Source of the DNA: Gammaproteobacteria bacterium HGW-Gammaproteobacteria-2
GTDB taxonomy: Bacteria; Pseudomonadota; Gammaproteobacteria; Xanthomonadales; Xanthomonadaceae
NCBI GenBank assembly: GCA_002840015.1
Contig: PGZE01000050.1
Location: forward strand, 1 to 39,221
Reading direction: 5' to 3'
Length of the DNA stretch: 39,221 nt
Every line of letters begins with the position of its first letter. Position 1 is the stretch's first letter. Below, in pieces: positions 18,603 through 26,870 of this stretch. The notes beneath the pieces were generated by a model. That model had not been told where the DNA came from, searched no databases, and saw only the letters and a program-made list of their open reading frames with translations. The position numbers were made by a program, and so were the translations under genes.

Positions 18603-20004
18603 TTACGGACAAGTGTCGCCTGTCGCACGATACCAATGAAACCGGCCGGTGCCAGCCCCAAGGGATTGCATGGGACGGCCGAGGTGGGTGGCAGCCGCTT
18701 GCAGGTTGTGCTCGCTGCTGCGTTTGACAACAAACGTGCGGCACTGCGGCGGCTCGGCCAACAGATCGGCAAGGCTTTGTTCGTAGCGTGTGGTGGCCTG
18801 ATTGATGCGGGCGCGTTCGATATTGGCACCGAGATACAGGCGCAACCCGAAACGTGGCGAATCTTCCACGAATACCAGTTCTGGTGCATCAGCGCCTTGC
18901 TCACGCATCACCTGTGCCAGTTGCCGGTCGTCGGTATGCATCGGCGCGCAAACCCGCGCAACGCAATCAGCGCGCCCAGCCACAGGCCCAGCAGCAGCCA
19001 GCTAGTGCGTGGCAAGCGTGGTGTACCGGGCGGCAGAGTGCGTGCAATCAACAATGCCAGTGGCACCCACAGCGGCAGCAGGTACAGCGGCATGCGCGAC
19101 TGCGCCAGAAAAAACACCAGCAGCGGCACGGCGAACCACAGCAGTGGCAGCCACAGGCCGGGGTCGCTGCGCAGGTGCGCAAGGCCGGGCCAGGGCCTGC
19201 GCAGCGCGCCGAGCAGACGCACGCCCCACGGCAGCGAGCCGAGCAGCAGGGTGGGCAGATAAACGCTGATCAGCCCATAAAAGCCGGGGCTGCGGCCGTG
19301 CTTGTCGCTGAGCACCCGAGCGGCGACTTCATCGTACAAAAAATAATCCAGCAAACCCGGATGCTGCACGATCAACACCACAAACCACGGTGCGGCGATG
19401 GCGAGCCACAGCAGCCAGCCCCAGCGCGCGCCAAGGCGGCCCAGGTGTGGTCGCAGTGGTGGGCAGGTGAATGCCGCAATCGCCAATGCCGCGATACCGA
19501 GCAGGCCTGGCGGCCCCTTGGTCAGAAACGCCAGAGCCAGCGCGGCCCACAGCAGCAATGCCTGGCGCAGAGGTCGGCCAGCATCCAGTAGCGCAGCGAT
19601 AAAACCCAGCGCAGCCAGGGTTTCGAACAAGGTCAGCAAAGTATCGGTGTTGAGCCAATGCGCGCCGAGGGTTCGCGATCAAGCCGCTTGCCGATGGCGA
19701 AACACAGCCAAACGGTGAGCGCAAAAGCCAGCGCATTGGGCAGGCGGACCGCCCATTCATTGGCACCAAACAGTGCAACACTGGCGGCAATCGCCCAGTA
19801 GGTGAGCGGCGGTTTGGTGTAATGCGCCACATCGTGGCTCAGTTGCGGGGTGATGAAATCGCTGCGTTCAAGCATGTTCAACGCAACCGCGCTGTAGCGC
19901 CCCTCATCGGTAGTGAACAGCCCGCGCGACCCCTGAAAGGCGAGCGCGTAGGCGAGCACGATCAAGGCCAGGATCAGAATGCGTATCCCAGTTTCCGACT
20001 TCAT
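18603..20004 (-). pseudogene. ArnT-like GT39 glycosyltransferase, disrupted twice
   Basis: An integral-membrane glycosyltransferase of the GT39/ArnT type, which moves a lipid-linked sugar onto lipid A or another envelope target. The start ATG (20004) has GGAG eight bases upstream. Fragment 1 carries the acidic loop TTDEGRYSAVALNMLERSDF and HYTKPPLTYWA, then leaves frame after GKRLDRE near 19665. Fragment 2 resumes in another frame at GAHWLNTDTLLTLFETLA, so roughly 20-25 conserved codons appear lost. A second break lies near 18940-18955, between IALRGFA and MHTDDRQLAQVM; the third frame runs to 18603. Either a pseudogene or an assembly error; see findings. It sits 29 bases upstream of the M20 gene and probably shared its transcript. 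Confidence 0.82.
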
Positions 20005-20041
20005 CGGGTCATCTCCGCAGCAACCCGAAAATCGGACGCTC

Positions 20042-20160
20042 GTGGAGCTGTCCCCAGACTTGATCCGGCGGGGCTCGTACCAAGCGGTTGGGTTGACTGT
20101 GGGAGCGCGCCTTGCGCGCGAAGCTTTCGCAAGCTTGTTCGCCGGCAGGCCGGCTCCCAC
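20042..20160. repeat. REP-like palindromic element (copy 1) with degenerate half
   Basis: 20099-20160 is bounded by GTGGGAGC and GCTCCCAC and has internal palindromes (GCGCGCCTTGCGCGC; AAGCTTTCGCAAGCTT; GCCGGCAGGCCGGC). A degenerate relative with TGATCCGGCGGGGCTC precedes it at about 20042-20081. It fills the gap between zapE and the ArnT-like gene. Related copies are at 22074, 22436 and 25675. Confidence 0.8.
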
Positions 20161-20183
20161 GAATACGCATTCAGCAGCGTCAT

Positions 20184-21197
20184 CATGCGCGGTGCTCGCG
20201 GGCGAGGTAGTCGGCGCTTTGCATCTCGATCAGGCGGCTGCTGGTGCGCTCGAATGCGTGCGCCAGCCGCTCGCCGCGATACAGATCCAGCGGCCCGACC
20301 GCTGCGCTCAGGATCAGGCTCGTCAATCAGATGTACGAAACGCCGCGCCGCGTCATCGTGATTGCCGTCGAACTGCGGTACCCCGGATATCAGCACGGTA
20401 TGGAAGCTGCGTGCAATTTCAATATAGTCGGCGACCGCGCGCGGGCCTTCACATAACGTTGCAAAATCAAACCAGACCGCACCTTCGGCCATCGCCTTCA
20501 CCGGCAGCGTGCGCCCGAGCAGGGTGAGCGGCCCTGGCTCGCTTTGGATGTTGGCACTGAGCATGGCAAAGCAGGCTTCCAGTGTGTGCTCGGCGTCGGC
20601 GCCCAGCGGGCTGAGATAGACCGGCGCCTGGGTCAGCTGACGCAGGCGGTAGTCGGTGCCGCTGACCAGTTCATGCACCTGGCAGTGGCTCTCGATCAGG
20701 GCGATGGCCGGAAGGAAGCGAGCACGTTGCAGCCCATCGCGGTACAGGTTTTTCGGCGCGGTGTTCGAGGTGGTGACCAGGGTCACGCCGGCCGCGAACA
20801 GGTGTTCGAGCAGGCGCGCCAGGATCATCGCGAGATCGACCGCCACGACCGCCAGCGGATCGGGCTGCTCGGGCAGGGCGTTCAAACGCGCATGCACATC
20901 GGCCATGAAACGATGAAAGTGCTGACGGCGCTTGCGCAGGCCATGCGCAGACTCGAACAGCAGATCCACCAGAAAGGTCTTGCCGCGACCGACCCCACCC
21001 CACAAATACAGGCCTTGTACCGGTGTCGGCGCGGCCTTCGCGAACAGCCGCGCAAGCCAGCCCTTGGCGGCGTGTTGCTTGCGCAGTTTGCAAGCAATGT
21101 GATCGAGCACCGGCAATACCGCCTGCTGCAACGGATCGGCCTGCCACCGATTGGCCGCGACGCCGGCCGCATAGTGCTGCGAGGGGGTTGCGCTCAT
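20184..21197 (-). pseudogene. zapE: ZapE (AFG1-like) cell-division ATPase, Walker B missing and 3' frameshift
   Basis: ZapE is a P-loop ATPase that associates with the Z ring. The ATG at 21197 overlaps the hydrolase stop by four bases. Walker A (LWGGVGRGKTFLVDLLFE) is intact. After DPLAVVA the sequence jumps to VDLAMILARLLEHLF near 20835-20845: the expected ~20 residues with the Walker B FDEFFVSDI-type motif are absent, in frame. Later SNTAPKNLYRDGLQRARFLP and DYRLRQL are normal. Near 20310-20321, just after FVHLIDE, about eight residues (FYDRxVK in relatives) are missing and the frame changes; the true C-terminus (LYRGERLAHAFERTSSRLIE, ...ADYLAREHRA) reads in another frame to the stop at 20184. 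As written the product could not hydrolyse ATP normally. Identity is firm; whether the damage is real is not. Confidence 0.88.
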
Positions 21198-21874
21198 GTG
21201 ACTGGTGGCAGGTTTCGGCGTACCCCGTTCTTGATTGCGCCGCGCAGATCCATCAGGCGGCGATGAAAGAAATGCCCGGTCTCGGGCATCATCACCAGCG
21301 TCGGCTTTTCCGGCAGGCCGTCGATCCACTCGCGCACCGCCGCCGGATCAACCACATCGTCTTCTTCACCCTGCACCACCAGCCACGGGCAGGTCGGTGG
21401 CAACACGGCAGCGAAATCCCAGCGCCCGGCCGGTGGCGCGATCGATACCATCTGCCGCACCGGCAGATGGCGGGCGCCAAGCAGCGCGACATAGGCGCCA
21501 AAGCTGAAACCGGCCAGCCACAGCTCGGCTTCGGGGCGTACTTTTTGTACCCATTCAGCAACCGCCAGCAAATCCAGGGTTTCGCCGCGACCTTCGTCGA
21601 AGGTGCCGGTGGACGCGCCGATGCCGCGGAAGTTGAAACGCACCGTTGCGACACCCAACTCGCGCAGCGAACGCTCGATGATGGTGACCACCTTGTTGTG
21701 CATGCTGCCGCCGTGCAGCGGGTGCGGGTGGCAAATGATGGCCACTGCATTGCGCGCATCTTTGGCCTGCGGCAGATCAACCAGCACGTCCAGAGTGCCG
21801 GCCGGGCCGGGCAGCAGCAGGCCGCCGGCTTCGCTCGGGAAATGGTCGGGTGCGGTAACAGTCGCTTCGCTCAT
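21194..21874 (-). CDS. Alpha/beta hydrolase (COG2945-like)
   Basis: A cytoplasmic alpha/beta-hydrolase of 226 residues. ICHPHPLHGGSMHNKVV and TVRFNFRGIGASTGTFDEGRGE are typical of the COG2945 group; the nucleophile elbow is LAGFSFGAYVAL (G-F-S-F-G). The acid is probably in VVQGEEDDVVDP and the His in ETGHFFHRRL. The ATG at 21874 (MSEATV) is preferred to a TTG at 21892; neither has a clear ribosome binding site. Substrate unknown. It overlaps zapE by four bases and leads the hydrolase-zapE pair. Complete. Confidence 0.9.
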   Translation of the reverse strand: MSEATVTAPDHFPSEAGGLLLPGPAGTLDVLVDLPQAKDARNAVAIICHPHPLHGGSMHNKVVTIIERSLRELGVATVRFNFRGIGASTGTFDEGRGETLDLLAVAEWVQKVRPEAELWLAGFSFGAYVALLGARHLPVRQMVSIAPPAGRWDFAAVLPPTCPWLVVQGEEDDVVDPAAVREWIDGLPEKPTLVMMPETGHFFHRRLMDLRGAIKNGVRRNLPPVT

Positions 21875-21943
21875 CGAGAGTTTTTGGCACAAGTTCGGGC
21901 GAGCGCCAGTGTAACCGAGCCGGGGCGCAATACGCTGGAGTCG

Positions 21944-22000
21944 CCACAGGGTGGGTTCTCACAAAGAAGCGGTAGCGCGAACCTGTAGAAGCCCACCCTG
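21944..22000. repeat. Inverted repeat, second palindromic repeat type
   Basis: CACAGGGTGGGTTCT at 21944-21958 pairs imperfectly with AGAAGCCCACCCTG at 21987-22000, forming a long stem. A related segment (GTTCGCGCACAGGGTGCGCCTACAGG) follows at about 22030-22055, running into the GTGGGAGC element at 22074. It looks like a different interspersed repeat family nested beside the REP-like copy. Confidence 0.6.
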
Positions 22001-22073
22001 AGGGCGATAGGTTGGAAGGCTGCGGGCTCAGTTCGCGCACAGGGTGCGCCTACAGGAGTGCTTCAAGGCGTTT

Positions 22074-22160
22074 GTGGGAGCGCGCCCCAGATCAAGTCCG
22101 GGGCAGGCTCTGCGCGCGAAGCTCCTCGCCAGATCGTTCGCGGGCAAGGCCCGCTCCCAC
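22074..22160. repeat. REP-like palindromic element (copy 2)
   Basis: Bounded by GTGGGAGC and GCTCCCAC, with the insert CCCCAGATCAAGTCCGGGGC and the shared core GCGCGCGAAGCT. It shares its left flank with copy 3: GTGCTTCAAGGCGTTTGTGGGAGCG here against ATGCTTCAAAGCGTTCGTGGG near 25660, so the mobile unit is longer than the palindrome. Confidence 0.8.
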
Positions 22161-22435
22161 AACAGCACAGATTCGGATTGGCACCAGCGAATAACACAGT
22201 TGCTCTCACCAAACATCCGCCAAGTCTTTGATTTTGCTTTTGCGTTTCATGCTGCTTTCGGCACCCCTTCGCGGGCATCACGCACCAATGCAAACACAGC
22301 CTTGTGCCCAGCGCTCGTTGCCTTCATACCCCCATTTCCGCCACAGCGCATCTGCTCGTCCCATGTTTGATGCGCGAATAAGCGCACCGACCCGGGGCGA
22401 CCTGGACTCCTACAGGCGTACAGCCGCGCTTTTTG

Positions 22436-22473
22436 CAGGAGCTCACCCCCGGATCACGTCCGGGGCAGGCTCT
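22436..22473. repeat. REP-like palindromic element (partial copy 4)
   Basis: CAGGAGCTC followed by CCCCCGGATCACGTCCGGGG and CAGGCTC; the right part matches GTCCGGGGCAGGCTCT of copy 2, and the inner palindrome CCGGATC...GATCCGG-like arms match copy 3. Located just past the hflC stop. Confidence 0.65.
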
Positions 22474-22490
22474 GTGGGCGGTGCTTGCGC

Positions 22491-23432
22491 TCAGCGCTTG
22501 CGCGTGGATTCCAGATAGCGGAAATACTCCGAATCGGCATCGAGCATCAGGGTGGTGTTCGCGCCCATCGCCTTGTAGCTCTCCAGGGTGCGGAAGAATG
22601 CGTAAAACTCGGGATCGGCACCATAGGCCACGCCATAGATGCGGGTGGCTTCGCCGTCGGCCTTGCCGCGCACTTCAGCCGCCTTGCGTTCGGCTTCCGA
22701 GCTGATGGTGCGCAGCTCGCGCTCCATCTGGCCGAGGATTTCCTGGCTGCGGCCCTGGCCTTCCGAGCGGAAGCGCTCGGCGATGCTCTGGCGTTCGGCG
22801 ACCATCCGGTTTTCGACCTGGCGGCGCACGCTGTCGATATAGTTGATGCGCTTGATGCGCACATCGACCAGCTCGATCCCCAGCGACGGCATCAGCCGCG
22901 ACGCTTCCGCGAGCATGTCCTTTTCCAGTTGTGCGCGGCCTTTCTTGGGCTTGCCCAGGTTGACGTCGCTGCGCACCATGTCGCCTTCCTCGATATCGTC
23001 CGCGGCCACCTTCCAGTCGTGCGAGCGCACGATTTCTTCCAGATTGGTGCCGGAAATGATGTCGCGCACCACCGAGTCGATGATGTCGTCGATGCGGGTG
23101 CGCGCACCGCGTTCGTCGCGCACCGAGCGCAGGAACATCAGCGGATCGACGATCCGCCAGCGCGCGGTGGTGTCGACGATGACGAACTCGCGGCCGAGTG
23201 TCGGTATCTGGTTGACGTCGCCGTCCCACACCAGCAGGCGCTTGTCGAAGCGGCGGACATCCTGCACGAACGGCAGTTTCCAGTGCAGGCCCGGCTCGGT
23301 CACCGGCTCGCCAACGGGTTCACCGAACTGCACCACGATGCCCTGCTCGGCCTGATCGATGACATAGACGCTGCTGCTCAGTAGCAGCACGGCAACCAGC
23401 GCCAACACGAAAAAAGCACTGATCCGGTTCAT
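22491..23432 (-). CDS. hflC: HflC, SPFH-domain modulator of FtsH protease
   Basis: Inner-membrane protein of 313 residues that with HflK forms the large cage around FtsH and tunes its proteolysis. A single N-terminal anchor (MNRISAFFVLALVAVLLLSS) is followed by VYVIDQAEQGIVVQFGEPVG, the SPFH domain (~25-190), and a coiled-coil tail with ERFRSEGQGRSQEILGQM and AERKAAEVRGKADGEATRIY. The C-terminal EFYAFFRTLESYKA stretch is the usual HflC end. Its start overlaps the hflK stop by one base (TAATG). Appears complete. Confidence 0.96.
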   Translation of the reverse strand: MNRISAFFVLALVAVLLLSSSVYVIDQAEQGIVVQFGEPVGEPVTEPGLHWKLPFVQDVRRFDKRLLVWDGDVNQIPTLGREFVIVDTTARWRIVDPLMFLRSVRDERGARTRIDDIIDSVVRDIISGTNLEEIVRSHDWKVAADDIEEGDMVRSDVNLGKPKKGRAQLEKDMLAEASRLMPSLGIELVDVRIKRINYIDSVRRQVENRMVAERQSIAERFRSEGQGRSQEILGQMERELRTISSEAERKAAEVRGKADGEATRIYGVAYGADPEFYAFFRTLESYKAMGANTTLMLDADSEYFRYLESTRKR

Positions 23433-24393
23433 TATTTGGCCTCCGCGGTGGTGGATTTGGCGTCGCGCAAGTTCAGCAGTGGCAGTGGCGACACCTGGCC
23501 TTTTTGCACCACCAGCACCTGACCGACATCAGGCAATACCTGATTGAGCGTTTCGAGGTACATGCGGGTGCGGGTGACCTGCGGTGCGCTGCGGTACTCG
23601 GCAAGGATCGAGCGGAAACGCGCGGTTTCACCCAACGCATTGTTGACGCGCTCGGTTGCGTAACCCTCGGCCTCGGCGATCACCCGGTTGGCCTGGCCGC
23701 GCGCCAGCGGCACGCGCTGGTTGGCCTGCTTGGTCGCCTCGTTGATCATGCGCTCGCCTGCAACTGCACGGTGACGACGCGGATGCCGTTGTCGTAGCGC
23801 TCCATGGCCTGCTGAATTTCAAGCTCCACCAGCTCGGCGATCTCGGTGCGCGCGGTGGTCAGCACATCACTGCCCAGGCGATTGCCGACGGCGCGGCGCA
23901 TCACCGATTCGGAAATATCGCGCAGGGTACGCACTGGCTCGCGCATGGCGTACAAAAACTTCACTGGATCGGCGATGCGGTATTGCACCACCCATTCGGC
24001 ATCGACCATGTTCAGATCGCCCGACAGCATCAGCGATTCGTCGGGCAGTTCGGTGTCGGCATAGCGCGTGGGCTGCGATTCACCCACCGTACGGAAGCCA
24101 AACTCCTCCTTGAGCACCCGCTCGGTGGCAACCAGCTGCATCTTGTCGATTCCGAACGGCAACTTGAAGTGCAGACCGGGGTCGGTGATGGCGACGACCG
24201 CGCCGAAACGCTTGACCACAGCGCGCTGCTCGGGCTGCACGGTGTAGAACGCACTGAACGCGCCCCACAGCACCAGCAGGCCCACAACCAGCAGAACGCC
24301 CGGCAGGCGCCCGCCCGCGGGGCTGGGTTGCCAACTGCCGCGTTTGGCCTTCGCCCCGAATATTCCGTTGAGGATGTTTTGACCCGAACTCAT
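23432..24393 (-). pseudogene. hflK: HflK, SPFH-domain FtsH modulator, internally disrupted
   Basis: Partner of HflC. Start ATG at 24393 (MSSGQNILNG) has GAGGGA at good spacing; an ATG at 24399 is too close to it. The N-terminal anchor is LPGVLLVVGLLVLWGAF, and YTVQPEQRAVVKRFGAVV starts the SPFH domain. The frame runs to GIRVVTVQLQ and stops at 23746; the remainder (ERMINEATKQANQRVPLARG to the end) continues in another frame from about 23755. In HflK proteins these two parts are separated by about 20-24 residues (VxPPxxVKxAFxEVxxARQ-type). So a short deletion plus frame change has removed the hinge at the end of the SPFH domain. The N-terminal Gly-rich region is also short. Real loss in an essential-type regulator seems unlikely, so assembly error is suspected. 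Confidence 0.9.
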
Positions 24394-24471
24394 TGCCATT
24401 CCCTCGTGCGTATTTAGCCTTACACCATGCCACGAATCGGAGCATGGGGTCGAGCGGCGAGGGACGAATTG

Positions 24472-25641
24472 TCACTGGCCCGTCGTGATCGCGTCCAGTA
24501 CGTTGCGCAAGCGACTACCCGGTTCAGCCAGCAAGGCATCGACCACACGACGGCCATAAGCAATGCGCGCCTGCATGATCGGGATGTTCGTCGGCTTGCC
24601 GCCATCGGCTTCTGGCGATTCCGGCCAACCCGGAGCAACCAGACTGTCAAAATCTTCGCCGCTGCCGATGCCGGTTTGCGGCTCGATGATGATCGGCCGC
24701 ATGGCCGGGTTTGTCATGGCTGTGCCCGCTGGCGTGTCGCGTGCCGACTCCATCGCGTGCAAATAGCCGCACACTTCCGGTGCGACTTGTTGCGTGGCCA
24801 GTGCGTCGGCACTGACGCCGTGGGCATACAGCACCTGCGCCAGCCCCAAATTGTCGATATCGCCGCGCAGCAACTCATCCTGCAGCAGGTCCACGGCACG
24901 CAGACCCACTTCGATCAGATTGTCGAATGGCTTGAGTCTTGGCTGTGCTTGCGTCGGCGACATCATCACCACAATCGCCTCGCTGGCGCCCAGCGCCAGC
25001 GCTTCGCGCAGCGGTGCTTTGTCGAACACGCCGCCATCGACATACTGATGACGCTTCGATTTGTTTTTGTAATCGTAGCGGCGGTTGTCGTTCTGGATCG
25101 GCGTGGTGCCCAGCGGTACTGCTGACGAAGCCAACAACGCTTCGTTCAAATCCGCAAATGGCCAGAACTCCAATGGCACCGGGATTTGCTGCTGCGCATA
25201 CCAGTCGCGGATGCGTTGTTGATTGCGCTCCTGGGTACACAGTGTCAGCGCTGCGGTCTGCAAGTTGACCGTTGGTACCACCAGATCAACCCTGCCGGTG
25301 GCGAGTGTGGCCTGCGCGTCGAGCGGCAGTGCCGCGTTCACCACTTCACGCAAGGGCTTGAGGTTGACCAGGCCTTCGGGCAGGTTGAATGGGTTGAACA
25401 GAAAATTCGACTGGAATACGTCTTTCTTGCGAATGCCGCCATACAGATCGACGAGTTGAGCTGTTCGAGCGCGATCAGCGTCTGCCAGCGCCGCAAACGG
25501 TGCAATCAGGCTGCCGGTGCTGGTGCCGGTAACAATCTGCCAACGCAGGGTTGGATAGATTTCAAGGATGCGCTGAAACACTCCGGCACCAAATGCACCC
25601 TTGGCGCCACCCCCGGAAAATACCCATGCGAGTCGGTTCAT
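24472..25641 (-). CDS. Patatin-like phospholipase
   Basis: A 389-residue patatin-domain lipid acyl hydrolase with a Ser-Asp dyad. The start ATG at 25641 has a strong AAGGAG six bases upstream; a longer frame upstream runs through a repeat and is rejected. Oxyanion motif GGGAKG at residues 10-15, nucleophile Ser41 in GTSTGS, and catalytic Asp202 in YVDGGVFDKAPL. No signal peptide or barrel, so it is not a PlpD-type autotransporter and is likely cytoplasmic. Substrate unknown. It lies between rpoH and hflK on the same strand; spacing of 78 bases to hflK. Confidence 0.93.
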   Translation of the reverse strand: MNRLAWVFSGGGAKGAFGAGVFQRILEIYPTLRWQIVTGTSTGSLIAPFAALADADRARTAQLVDLYGGIRKKDVFQSNFLFNPFNLPEGLVNLKPLREVVNAALPLDAQATLATGRVDLVVPTVNLQTAALTLCTQERNQQRIRDWYAQQQIPVPLEFWPFADLNEALLASSAVPLGTTPIQNDNRRYDYKNKSKRHQYVDGGVFDKAPLREALALGASEAIVVMMSPTQAQPRLKPFDNLIEVGLRAVDLLQDELLRGDIDNLGLAQVLYAHGVSADALATQQVAPEVCGYLHAMESARDTPAGTAMTNPAMRPIIIEPQTGIGSGEDFDSLVAPGWPESPEADGGKPTNIPIMQARIAYGRRVVDALLAEPGSRLRNVLDAITTGQ

Positions 25642-25674
25642 GGTGTGCTCCTTCAGGGATGCTTCAAAGCGTTC

Positions 25675-25759
25675 GTGGGAGCGCGCCTTGCGCGCGAAGC
25701 TTTCGCAAGGTTGTTCGCCAACAGAGCCTACCCCGGATCTGATCCGGGGCCGGCTCACA
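25675..25759. repeat. REP-like palindromic element (copy 3)
   Basis: Begins GTGGGAGCGCGCCTTGCGCG, identical in its first ~36 bases to copy 1, and contains a perfect palindrome CCCCGGATC-T-GATCCGGGG at 25731-25749 before ending GGCTCACAC. It lies between rpoH and the patatin gene. Confidence 0.8.
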
Positions 25760-25804
25760 CGGCAGCACGGATCGGCACCAGCGGAAGCGCAGTTGTTCCT
25801 TGCT

Positions 25805-25867
25805 GGGCACCGTGTGTGCGCGGCCGACGGCGGACCAACAACCACACCGAACCGGTGTTGGGTGCCC
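25805..25867. other. GC-rich inverted repeat downstream of rpoH
   Basis: GGGCACC (25805-25811) can pair with GGTGCCC (25861-25867). It lies about 40 bases past the rpoH stop (minus strand). There is no T-tract, so an intrinsic terminator is not demonstrated; it may only stabilise the 3' end. Confidence 0.3.
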
Positions 25868-25906
25868 GCCACGGGCACGCCACCGCCGGGGTTCAAACCG
25901 CGCGGA

Positions 25907-26770
25907 TCAGGCGCTAAACAGCGCCCGCATCTTTTTCATTGCAGCGGCTTCGATCTGGCGGATGCGCTCGGCCGATACGCCGTATTCGTCGGCCAGCTCT
26001 TGCAATGTCACCTTGTTGTCGTCATCCAGCCAGCGCCGACGCACGATGTCGCGCGAACGCGGATCGAGCTCGGCCAGCCCTTCGCGCAACAATTCGAGCT
26101 GGTTGTCCTCGTGATCCTCGCGGGCGTAGGTCAGCGAGGGGTCGGCGCCCTGATCGATCAGGTACGCGGATGGTGCCGGCGGTGCGTCGTCGTTGTCGTC
26201 GTTGCCCAGATCGAAGCCGACGTCGCGGCCCGACAAACGCGATTCCATTTCGCGCACTTCGCGCTCGGAGACGTTCAGGTCCTTGGCGACTGCCCGCACT
26301 TCCTCGGCGTTGAGCCAGCCCAGGCGCTTCTTGGCGCGGCGCAGATTGAAGAACAGCTTGCGCTGCGCCTTGGTGGTGGCGACCTTGACGATGCGCCAGT
26401 TGCGCAGGATGAATTCGTGCATCTCGGCGCGTACCCAGTGCACCGCAAAACTGACCAGACGCACGCCCTGATCGGGATCGAAGCGTTTGACCGCTTTCAT
26501 CAGGCCGATATTGCCTTCCTGCACCAGGTCGCCCATGCCCAGGCCATAACCCTGATAGCCGCGCGCGACATGCACGACAAAGCGCAGGTGCGAGAGCACC
26601 AATTGTTTGGCTGCGTCGAGGTCTTCCTCATCGCGGAAGCGTCGTGCCAGCGATTGTTCTTCTTCGGCGGTCAGCACCGGAATGCGGTTGACTGCGCCGA
26701 TGTAGGCATCCAGTGAGCCGAGCGCACTGGGGATCGGTAGATTGTTGGCAACCAAAGCGTTGACCGACAT
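25907..26770 (-). CDS. rpoH: Heat-shock sigma factor RpoH (sigma-32)
   Basis: Directs RNA polymerase to heat-shock promoters. 287 residues from the ATG at 26770, with AGGAGA seven bases upstream. Region 2 includes [25 protein letters not shown] (to ~98) and [17 protein letters not shown]; the diagnostic RpoH box QRKLFFNLR is at 136-144; region 4 reads [32 protein letters not shown]. Complete. A perfect CIRCE operator lies 29 bases upstream, which suggests HrcA repression. The longer open frame that runs through the operator is not coding. Confidence 0.97.
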   Translation of the reverse strand: MSVNALVANNLPIPSALGSLDAYIGAVNRIPVLTAEEEQSLARRFRDEEDLDAAKQLVLSHLRFVVHVARGYQGYGLGMGDLVQEGNIGLMKAVKRFDPDQGVRLVSFAVHWVRAEMHEFILRNWRIVKVATTKAQRKLFFNLRRAKKRLGWLNAEEVRAVAKDLNVSEREVREMESRLSGRDVGFDLGNDDNDDAPPAPSAYLIDQGADPSLTYAREDHEDNQLELLREGLAELDPRSRDIVRRRWLDDDNKVTLQELADEYGVSAERIRQIEAAAMKKMRALFSA

Positions 26771-26799
26771 CGCAAGTCTCCTGTTGTGCACGGGTGAGT

Positions 26800-26826
26800 T
26801 TAGCACTCCGGGACTTCGAGTGCTAA
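26800..26826 (-). promoter_or_regulatory. CIRCE operator (HrcA binding site) upstream of rpoH
   Basis: A perfect inverted repeat TTAGCACTC-N9-GAGTGCTAA, identical to the CIRCE consensus bound by the HrcA repressor. It lies 29 bases before the rpoH start codon in the 100-base gap to terC. The motif reads the same on both strands. HrcA itself is outside the window. Confidence 0.93.
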
Positions 26827-26870
26827 TGCGTGGCGAAGTTCCTGATTTTTTATCTTTGAATAACAAGGCA

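Larger units (their letters stand above)
22001..22490. other. Non-coding interval downstream of hflC rich in palindromes
   Basis: No credible gene is seen here. Two REP-like elements occupy 22074-22160 and 22436-22473. The stretch 22161-22430 is lower in GC than its surroundings; short open frames on both strands match nothing I recognise and lack ribosome binding sites. It may be the decayed remnant of a small gene or inserted element. The palindrome at 22436 lies within 60 bases of the hflC stop and could serve as a transcript-end hairpin. Confidence 0.5.

Noticed and set aside
22074-22160. CRISPR repeat or attachment site
   Set aside because: Copies are dispersed, palindromic and without regular spacers or an integrase nearby; they fit REP elements.
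22161-22430. A small gene in the lower-GC stretch (frames on both strands)
   Set aside because: No ribosome binding site, no recognisable family, and frames run into repeats.
22485-23384. A 299-codon plus-strand frame over hflC
   Set aside because: The opposite strand encodes an unambiguous HflC; this frame is its antisense shadow.
23740-23765. Programmed frameshift or bypass in hflK
   Set aside because: Conserved residues are missing, not merely out of frame, and there is no slippery heptamer. The same holds for the zapE and ArnT-like breaks.
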